From assembly GCA_000310025.1 (NCBI GenBank), contig FN649741.1, forward strand, positions 301,774-365,773: a DNA stretch of 64,000 bases, in the 5' to 3' direction. Made by a program: the position numbers and the translations under genes. Source of the DNA: Ectocarpus siliculosus (taxonomy: Eukaryota > Sar > Phaeophyceae > Ectocarpales > Ectocarpaceae). This document shows positions 56,671-64,000 of this stretch, one piece after another; positions within the stretch are counted from its first letter, which is position 1; each line of letters opens with the position of its first letter. Below the pieces are notes generated by a model, which saw only the letters and a list, made by a program, of their open reading frames with translations, was not told the origin of the DNA and did no database searches.

Positions 56671-57735
56671 ATGAGATATACGAAGACAGCAGCGCTGCAC
56701 AGCGGGAGCGTCTCCGACCATGTCCTTGCAAGAGACCAAGTTGGCGACTCGATACCATTTTCAGCACAGCATGCGGTGATGCTCCGGCGTCTCCAACGCA
56801 GCCGGCTTCAAAATACACTCATCAGGCATAAAGCGCAGCGGTTCGTGGCGTTAAAAGCACTTCGTCAATCATGTGAGCTCCGCCGGCAGCTTACCCACGC
56901 GCAGGCCGCTGCGTCATCTGTAGCTGGCGGCCGGCGTGCAAACCCGACCCCTCCACCACCGCTGGATCCGAGCGTGAAAGCGCTCATCGAGAAGCTCACA
57001 GAGATTGCAGACATCCTTCCATCAGCACATAACGGTGAGCGAACCCTGCTTGGGCAGTCGAGACAAGGTGTGCCTTGGGGGTGGGGTGAACCAAATGAGC
57101 AACAACGGCCACGAGCATACGCGCAGAATGCCATCCAGCGCAACGCCTCTCGCGCAGCGACAACTGGTGAACCGGATGCTTCGCGAGGCCCGTCTGTTGG
57201 AGGTGATGTGTTGAACCAACTCGACTCAGTTTTACATCACGCCGAGGACGGTGAAGAAGTGGATATGGCGGGGCGGGGCGCGCAACAAGATCCAAGCGCG
57301 CTAAAGGAAGAAGACTACATGGATCTCGCAGAGGAAGACGACGTTCTGGGCCAACAGCTACGCGAGCTAGACTCCAACATGAGCACAATGTTCCAAAACC
57401 TTGAAAATAATGTAGGGAAGGACGGCAAAAAAGACTCCGATTTGTTCAAGAGCGCCGACGCTCAAGAGAACCGCTCCAAGGAAGAAGATGCAAACAAGAA
57501 ACGCGAGGAGCAAGGCCGACAGAAAGAACGGGCGGCCCTCCTGGCGCAGCTGAAGGGCCTGTCTGATGGTGGGCTGACAAGGCGTCCGAAGTGGCGATGG
57601 ATCGCGGAGGGCGTCCATGACCCTCCCCCCGACCGGGTCTTGAAGGGAAGGCACCTTTGGAAGGCAGCGGCGTTGCTGATCATCGTGTTTTTCGTCCGGC
57701 CGAAGAGGACGCTCATGCAACGAAAAGCGAGGTGA
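56671..57735 (+). CDS. Uncharacterised protein or 5' part of a larger gene
   Basis: A 354-codon ORF starting ATG at 56671. The first codons may be untranslated; sequence looks clearly coding from about 56780 (MLRRLQRSRLQNTLIRHKAQ). Features: a basic helical N-terminus, DPSVKALIEKLTEIADILPS, a Gly/Ser-rich middle, an acidic helical segment (LREL, NMSTMFQNLENNV), a Lys/Glu/Gln coiled coil (NKKREEQGRQKERAALLAQL), and a short hydrophobic stretch near the end (AAALLIIVFF) that could be a membrane anchor. No family recognised. GTGAGC at 57035 and CGCAG at 57122-57126 could define an intron, but splicing it broke the frame in my check. It lies head-to-head with the caprin-like gene, 0.8 kb away, and may belong with the next segment. 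Confidence 0.5.
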   Translation: MRYTKTAALHSGSVSDHVLARDQVGDSIPFSAQHAVMLRRLQRSRLQNTLIRHKAQRFVALKALRQSCELRRQLTHAQAAASSVAGGRRANPTPPPPLDPSVKALIEKLTEIADILPSAHNGERTLLGQSRQGVPWGWGEPNEQQRPRAYAQNAIQRNASRAATTGEPDASRGPSVGGDVLNQLDSVLHHAEDGEEVDMAGRGAQQDPSALKEEDYMDLAEEDDVLGQQLRELDSNMSTMFQNLENNVGKDGKKDSDLFKSADAQENRSKEEDANKKREEQGRQKERAALLAQLKGLSDGGLTRRPKWRWIAEGVHDPPPDRVLKGRHLWKAAALLIIVFFVRPKRTLMQRKAR

Positions 57736-57970
57736 GATACTGCCTCTTGTTACATGTAGCTCCGGTGCTCGGATCGTACATCATCAATGTATGGTGAATC
57801 CAACCACGACTACCTACAATATCATATGTAGGTTTCAGAGTTGGGGAACGTTCAAGTCCTCATTTTTCAAATTGTCCCACTGCCTTACTGTAGACTTGGA
57901 AATGTCGAACACACCCTTTTCTTGCTAGTTTGCGTGTTCTTTAGATCTTCTGATGGCTCTAGCATTTTTG

Positions 57971-58032
57971 TGACCACGACCGCGTCTTTGCTAGATTTTT
58001 GGATTAGCAACTGGCACGAGTTTAATGTGAAG
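57971..58032 (-). repeat. Copy B of the 63-bp dispersed repeat
   Basis: Reverse complement of 43046-43108 with a handful of substitutions. It lies between the two plus-strand coding segments at 56.7-57.7 and 58.1-60.0 kb, possibly in an intron. Confidence 0.85.
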
Positions 58033-58074
58033 GCAATAACAACAACAACCCATCCGGTTGAGCGTACCAAGTGT

Positions 58075-60010
58075 ACCCGCGCTCGAGGGCGACGTCGAAG
58101 AAAGAATGAAAAACATGTCAAAATTCCCACATGGTACTGAAAGGGCCATGCAGGAGCGCGAGTATGCAGGGTACAGCAGACTATACGTCGAACTTGACGG
58201 AGAGGTGTACAACAAAATACTCCACATCTACAAGACTAAACAGTCCTTAGGTGCAGCGAACTGTTCGGGAGGGTGTTCGTCCCTTATTTGATTCTGTTTC
58301 ACGTGAGATCACACGTATCTCTACGTTCCTTTCAGTGTCACCCCGAGCGAAACTACAGTATCAACCTAGTGGCTGACAACCCCGTGCGTGAGATTCCTAC
58401 CGCTGCGCACAACGCTTACATCCGGCCCTGCGTCGGCCCGTTGTTGTAAATAGTATGGACAATGTCTGACTGGCGATAATTTTTATGTCGGGGCGCACGA
58501 TTATTTTGTCGTTCGCGTTGCTCTCAGGTCCAAGGACCGCGATACACAAGACTGGAACGCGACGCTGACCATCTACTTCGACCGATGCCAGACGTGGCTA
58601 CTGAAAGCAGCGAGGGTGCCGGTCGGTAATTCTGTGCTCAAGAACAGCGCACTAAACTTTCGGCTGAACCGCCGAGACGGCAAGAGGGAGGCTTTCGGCG
58701 GGGGGGGCGCTTCAGGGGGCGGGAATGCCAGAGGGGGCTTCGTGAGCGCCCTTGTCAGGAAAGTGGCTAGAGGGATCAGCCATGAGAGCCTGGCGCTGAC
58801 GCTCATGCGCCTAAAAGTGCACGTGAAAGGTGTCTTGAACGGCCTGACTCAGGAGATGCCTCCGACGGATATCATGACTTTCTTCAGCTACCTTGCGGCC
58901 GACGGCAACTACTTCCCAGACGGTTTCTTTTTCGAGGAGGAGACCAAGATGCTCGCGTTCGACGAGCTGGGCGCCGTGCGAAACCTCACCCCGAACACGG
59001 ACCGTCCTGACGACTTCGAAGACACGCTCTACGCCCTGCACAACAGCAAGGCATTGGAGGAGGAGCTCGCAGCTAACCACCAGGGCCACCACGAAGGTTT
59101 CTTGGACGCGCACCACCTGGGATGGCTGGTTGACGCTGGACACAGTCTGTTGGAGGGCACGAAGGCGGGCATGGCTGGCCACGCCGCCGCCACCGCCGCC
59201 GCGGCTCGGCCGACCGACTTGAGAGCAGCCGTCTTGCACGGGCGCGAGCACCTCCCCGGGAAGTTCAGGCCGCTGTATCGCCACGAGGCAAACGGTCAAT
59301 GGCTCGACACGTCGTTTGTGGAGATGATCCTGACCAACTACCTCATGGTGCGGGTGTTGATCCCGTGGATTTTGCTGTACCCGCAAGAGTCCGGACTGGT
59401 CCCGTCCAGCGGCGTGAAGCAGTCGCTCCTCATGCACAACTGCCAGGTGCTGGCTTCGACGGTGTACCTGATCGTGCGGATTCTTCGGCCGGAGCTCACG
59501 GTTCCCAACGCCGATACCATGCAGGCGGCGATGGTGGAGGAGACCGAGCGAGCGGCAAAAATCGCAGCTGCTGCTGCTGCTGCTGCTGCTGCCGCCGCAG
59601 ACGATGACAGCAATGACGGCAATGACAATGACGAGGGGCAGGACAGCAGCAACAGAGACGAGGCCGGCCGAGCCGAATCGGGAGAGGCAAAGAAGGGAGG
59701 GGCGAAGACGAACAAGCTGGGTGCTCGCAGGCGGGGAAGTCGCGCTGCCGCGCCCGTGATACGGCCGAGAACTGTACGGGAGATCATGCAGGCGAGGCGG
59801 TACGTGAGCGTCAGCGATAGGCAGCTGGTGCCCGGGTTGTTGCCGGATGCTTACTTCTTGCCGTTTGCGGAGCAGATGAGACCGTGGGTGCTACAACTCG
59901 CGGCCGAGTTCGACAGCTGGATGCAAAAGGTCGTGGCCGAAGTCATGGGCAAGGTCGAGAGTAGCGCCATGAGACAAGAGCGGGCAGCACCAAAGGATCA
60001 GGCTGACTGA
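58075..60010 (+). CDS. Uncharacterised multi-exon protein
   Basis: The main exon is 58528-60010: acceptor CTCTCAG, then an open frame of 493 codons to TGA (SKDRDTQDWNATLTIYFDRC, later TNYLMVRVLIPWILLYP and MHNCQVLASTVYLIVRIL, helical and hydrophobic). A run of Ala, then an acidic Asp/Asn/Glu stretch (about 59560-59660) and a basic linker (GARRRGSRAA) precede a conserved-looking C-terminus. An upstream exon ending at 58250 (RLYVELDGEVYNKILHIYKT) is well supported. A short one at 58336-58380 (acceptor TTTCAG) is likely, but its phase does not fit simply, so the junctions are unresolved. No family recognised. It may be the 3' part of the gene beginning near 56.7 kb. Confidence 0.55.
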
Positions 60011-61530
60011 ACAAACGCTGTAGTTCGGCAAAATGTACCCTAGGTTTCAAACGGCTTGCCTCAAAACACACGGACATGTACGGGTGAAGCGCGAGCTCTC
60101 TCCAATGGTTCCCTGCGGCCAACGTCGAAAAACTACCACTCATGTCAGATGGTTGCATGCTTGCTCGCGAAATGACAACGTCTAGGTTGCACCCCAATTT
60201 TTACCGCCACCGAAGCGATCGACGCTTCATCGGTTCATGGGTTCTTCAGATGCGACTATTATTTGTAGTGTCAGCAGCGGGAACCGCCCGGTCGCGGCCA
60301 GACACCATAAACCAGTCTGAGCTCGTGTCAACTCTCCCTGGATTGCACGGATCCGTGACGCTGCTCGGGCCCGAAATATAGAAACTGCCACCGGATGGTT
60401 GGAATAAAATGTTTACTTTCTCCGTGCAGTGAAACACACTACGACCCTTGTTCAAGTATCGGTGATGCAGTGCATGTTAGGTATTGTTTTCCCTCCGTCT
60501 ATCTACTGGACTGCACAAGAGTACAATGACACGACGATGACGCATAGCTACTCTACATACCAAGCTCTTTCTCCTGTGTTTGAAAAAAATAGTCCTTCTT
60601 ATAATTACTGGCTGCTGGTATTACTAGTACTTAAAAGCACTGCCCCTTTCAAGGTATTTTATTTATTAACACACAACACGGCCGTAACTATCATGATCAT
60701 GGTTGTCATCACGACAAAGGAAATCTAGTTGAAATTGTTTCACATATGACGTCGATACACACGGGGGTACCACTACACCACGCACACAGGGTCCATGTCG
60801 GCAACCACTCCCAACCTCTCCTCCCTTCCCCGTACCCAACAAACTGGACACACGAAACACGTACCGGTTGACAAAGAGTATCACGGACACGGACTGAATA
60901 GGCATCATACCTCACACAAAAGTGACATCGAAAACAATCACTCCACCTAACCACCTATAACCACCTAGCCCACCCAACCACCTACGTCATTGGCCTCAAC
61001 GGAAACCATCTCCGATCGCACCGACACTCTCGGTAAACGACCAATCCGGGGAAACGTTATTCGCGCGTTCTGCGCAGGCCCGGCGAAGCAAGCGATGCTC
61101 GTTCTGCCGAAATTTTCCCTGCAAGGGGCTTCCGCCCAGCGTGCTACCAGGACATCGACGTCGGCGCGCATGTACAACGCGCCCGAAACTCAAGCGGTAA
61201 ATGTAGCAGTCAGTCTTGTGCTGACCGTCGATTTTGGGTCAGATCGAGCGATCAAGACTCTTCCCTCGCTGCTGATGGCTGCAGATAGCATGCAGCGTGT
61301 TGAGACGACGATGCAAGAAAGCTGTTAGTAACTTAGCTGCGGAGACCACGGCACACGAAGCGAGTGTTGCATGCGAACAATAATCCTTCCAAGATGGGAA
61401 CGGCTTCGTCGGCAGCGGCGATGCCTGTTCATCGCTCGAAGCAACAACAAAAAAGAAACTGCCCGCACAATTCTAAAGACGATAGAGGATTGCTTAGCTT
61501 CTTTGTGCAAATGGTTACTCAAATTCTTCA
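60011..61530. other. Intergenic region, no gene supported
   Basis: Contains the second copy of the 110-bp repeat and otherwise short ORFs. One at 60990-61328 (plus, about 112 codons) has no recognisable motif. Confidence 0.4.
60203..60314 (+). repeat. Copy 2 of the 110-bp dispersed repeat with hairpin
   Basis: Same orientation as 54908-55016, with the same GAAGCG/CGCTTC hairpin. It differs by a 3-bp insertion (CTATTATTTGTAG versus CTACTTGTAG) and a few substitutions. Confidence 0.9.
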
Positions 61531-61533
61531 AGA

Positions 61534-62598
61534 GGGGAGGGGGGGGGGGGGGGGGGGTACCCTTTTGTTTTGCATGCCTTAACGGTTAAACCATTGACCC
61601 CCCCTCCCCCAAAGGACGGAGCATTTTTCCCCCAGGACCAATCCCCGATGGCCAATCGTTCCTTCCTACTTTGCCAAAGGGGGCTCAAAAATGTCTTCCC
61701 CAATTTGTCTATCCCACCCATGTTCCTTCCCCCCTTTTCAAACCCCTTTTTACCCCCCAGTACCCCTACCGCCCCCCCCTCTCTATTCCATGCCTCAAAC
61801 ATCTCCCTGTACGTCACTTGTATTATTCCCAGCTCAGTCATGTACACTTCCCTCTCCTTTTCGTACCTCGGACATTCCGCGACTACATGAACACTGTCTT
61901 CGCATTCGAAGCCGCAATCGCATTTGAAGTTATCGTCTTCGTCGTCTACCGTCCTATGTCTTCGTCGACGTTCGCGAAGGCCTATCTCCCCGGTCCTGAA
62001 TTTGACCTTAAGCTTTGTCCCTGCATCCATTGGTCCATGTAGGTAATCCTTGAACCCTATTCCTTCTTTCAACATTCCGTGCACTTCTAGACCCTCCTTA
62101 TCCTTGGATTCTTTCCTTAGATTATGTTCTTCTCTGTCGGCACAAGCAACAGATATCTTCTTCTTGAACCCCTGTAGACCCTCCGTTTCCAGCGTTTCAT
62201 CTTCGTCGATGTCCAATCCCTTCCATACGTCCTCTACAACCTTGACCCATTCCGTGGGTTGTCTACCCCTCTTTTTGTTTGCCCACTTCGCCTCCCATAC
62301 TATTCTCGGCAACCTCTCCTCTCCCATCCCGCACATGCGATACTGCCATGTCAGCTTCCTTACGTCTCTTCCCGACCGTAGGGATCGGATCCCCAATTCT
62401 GCCCTGACTGCTGCATTACTTGTGCGCTTGGAGCATCCTAGGATGATTTTCGCTGCTTTCATCTGCGCCGCCTCGAGTTCTTTCACTACCTTCTTATTTC
62501 CTTCCCATACTTCTCCGGCGTACTCTAGCGGCGGTACGATTACGCTCTTCAACACCGTCAATTTGATGCGTGTATCAAGGTGCGGGGGGGGGGGGGAG
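61534..62598 (-). mobile_element. 5'-truncated non-LTR retrotransposon (LINE) fragment, C-terminal part of ORF2
   Basis: The minus-strand translation shows the tail of a LINE reverse transcriptase: IKLTVLKSVIVPPLEYAGEV, ELEAAQMKAAKIILG, RAELGIRSLRSGRDVRK, and a C-terminal zinc-finger pattern CDCGFECEDSVHVVAECPRY near 61890. The endonuclease and the RT catalytic core are absent, so it is dead on arrival. About 330 codons are free of stops, implying a fairly recent insertion. Both ends meet long poly-G (plus strand) runs, at 61534-61557 and 62582-62597. It lies in an intron of the partial gene at the right edge, about 55-70 bp inside the donor at 62651. Confidence 0.85.
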
Positions 62599-62651
62599 GG
62601 TAAACCCCCCGCAAATTGATTGCAGGGCGAACCGTCTGTTATTTGTCTCAC

Positions 62652-64000
62652 CGTACGTCGACCTGAGTTGTCGCCGTTCTTTTCGAGAGCCGGCACGCCA
62701 CCGCCCTGTTGCCCTTGCACACGCAGACTGTTTTCCTCCGCAGCTGCGACCGCTGCTGCAGCCTCCAGTGTGCCTGTTTCCGCCCGCTGACCGTTTCCCC
62801 CGGCACCCTCTCTCTCCTCCCCCCCCTGCACGGCCCTCTCCTGCTCGCCGAGGGGCACGCCTAAGTCCCTCATTACAGCCTGCAGCCGGTCCTCTATCGG
62901 CTGCGCGTCTTCCTCCGACCGGGGGTGATCCTCCTCAAACAACAACCGCGCGACGGGAGGGCTTCCCCTACCTCCCTCGTGCTCCTGCCTCTCTGCCTCC
63001 ACCCCCCGCTCCGCGCCAACACCGACTCCCCCCGAGTCAAGCTCGCGTCGTCTCCGCGACCCGCCTTCATCGGTGACAATCCTTCGGGTGTTGGGAGGAT
63101 AAGCATCCTCCCGCATCGCGACGGCGATCCCCTCGTTCGCCGGTAGCGACACGCGGGAGGCGGCGCTGTCGCGGCCGCTGGTTCCAGACCACGTAGCCCG
63201 GCGAGGCCCCAGATCTCGTTCTGGTAGGAGGGAGTGGGCCCTTGGGCTACCGCCGGCGGTGGCGTTGTCGTTGGTGCGAGCTCTAGAACGGCCACTTTTA
63301 GGAGAGAAGGATAGCTCTTGCGATGCAGGCACGGGTTGGGTCTGCGAGTGTTTTTATTGTTGGCAGAGTGTCACAAGAATTATGGTTCCAGAAGGGGGAA
63401 CCGATTGCTGGATTTTTGGCGGCGAAGAAAGCTCGCGTGCCTGATACTGATATTTGCGAAGGGGAGAAAGCTTGAGTCGGACACCGATTGACATTGAGCT
63501 TCGATTCCACCACGATTTTAATCCTGCACTCTACACAGGGATGGGTGTATGAGCAGATAACTAACAAGTAGGTACAGAAATAGGGGGGGGGTTGCAGCAC
63601 GCGAGCAGCAAGCATCTCGTCGCGAGCGCACTGTTACAGCAAAAACTACCTATTTCTGCGAACGATGCTTGGCCCTTTGCACCTTGCTCACCTTCCCAAA
63701 CGGAGATCGCTCACCTTCCCAAACGGAGATCGCTGGACCGAAGACGGTTTCCCGTTTTTCTTGGGGCTTTTCTTCTGGGGCGACCTAAACGACGGCCGGC
63801 GGGTTGGTCTACCGCCACCCTTGGCACCACCGCCGTTGTCGCCGTTCTTGGGCGTGGCGGCGGCGGTGGCCTCGGCGTCGGCGTTGGCGTTGATGGCGTC
63901 GACAAGCCGGCGAAGATTGCGTTCTTCCGGGCTGTCGGACACCGGTTCGGTCATCGTCCCACCGTATTCTACCGGGAGGAACTGCACAGCAGCGGGGTAG
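62652..64000 (-). CDS. Uncharacterised protein, partial, at least two exons
   Basis: The upstream exon runs from the window edge (or ATG at 63952-63954, MTEPVSDSPEERNLRRLVDA) to about 63715, ending RSPFGK before GTGAGC; it is rich in Ala, Gly, Lys and Pro. The second exon is about 62652 to 63300 (acceptor among TAAAAG/TTCTAG) and encodes a disordered, charged segment with a helical patch (IEDRLQAVMRDLGVPLGEQE) and an Ala-rich run. It ends at CGTACG|GTGAGA. The open frame continues by chance through the intron into the LINE, giving a 605-codon artefact. No family recognised. The exon end at 63715/63692 has a duplicated donor. Confidence 0.5.
63686..63731 (-). repeat. 23-bp tandem duplication containing a splice donor
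   Basis: CTCACCTTCCCAAACGGAGATCG occurs twice in tandem on the plus strand. On the minus strand each copy gives TTTGGGAAG|GTGAGC, so two identical donors lie 23 bp apart. Confidence 0.9.

Noticed and set aside
57128-57214. Alternative exon (QRQLVNRMLREARLLEVM) hinting at an IP3-receptor RIH-like repeat
   Set aside because: Phase is incompatible with the preceding donor at 57035, and no other RIH or channel features were seen.
61515-63332. A single 605-residue protein
   Set aside because: Its halves are a host exon ending at a donor near 62651 and a LINE fragment, joined through intron sequence and homopolymer runs.
1-64000. CRISPR arrays, operons and bacterial-type regulatory sites
   Set aside because: The sequence is eukaryotic with spliced genes; no spaced palindromic direct repeats with unique spacers were found. 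The 53-bp array is contiguous.

Overview
The window is nuclear DNA from an intron-rich eukaryote, most likely a brown alga (stramenopile, Ectocarpus-like). Reasons: small exons with GT-AG introns of about 0.1-3.7 kb, abundant CAG/CTG-type microsatellites and Gln/Ala/Pro-rich proteins, two runs of N, a chromodomain Ty3/gypsy element, and host genes that alternate strand almost perfectly along the sequence, a pattern described for Ectocarpus. The species assignment is inference; no organism-specific marker is present.

Left part (1 to about 11.3 kb): most of one Ty3/gypsy LTR retrotransposon, entered inside gag. Order: gag with zinc knuckle, in-frame TGA, a long second ORF with a NADAR (YbiA-like/DUF1768) domain followed by the aspartic protease active site, +1 frame change, reverse transcriptase and RNase H, +1 frame change, linker ORF, in-frame TAA, integrase with HHCC and DD35E, GPY/F-like module, chromodomain and a Tudor-like tail. 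A non-coding 3' region follows, with seven copies of a 53-bp hairpin-bearing repeat and a possible 3' LTR. The NADAR domain in a retrotransposon polyprotein is the most unusual item here.

Middle (11.3-22 kb): mostly sequence in which I can support no gene, with two or three weak terminal-exon candidates. Then come a small signal-peptide protein (minus, 22.1-22.7 kb), a six-exon SGNH/GDSL hydrolase (plus, 23.3-26.8 kb) with a foldback MITE in its last intron, a PRP40-type splicing factor (minus, 28.5-38.1 kb; WW, FF repeats, RS segments; assembly gap inside) and CKS1 (plus, 40.7-45.2 kb, three exons).

Right part: a caprin-like, glutamine-rich probable RNA-binding protein (minus, 49.3-55.8 kb; gap inside), one or two uncharacterised genes (plus, 56.7-60.0 kb), and a partial uncharacterised gene at the right edge (minus, 62.6-64 kb) with a 5'-truncated LINE in its intron. 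Two pairs of short dispersed repeats link the 43-60 kb region. Exon models were built by eye from splice signals, phase and family similarity; where the phase of every junction was checked this is stated.
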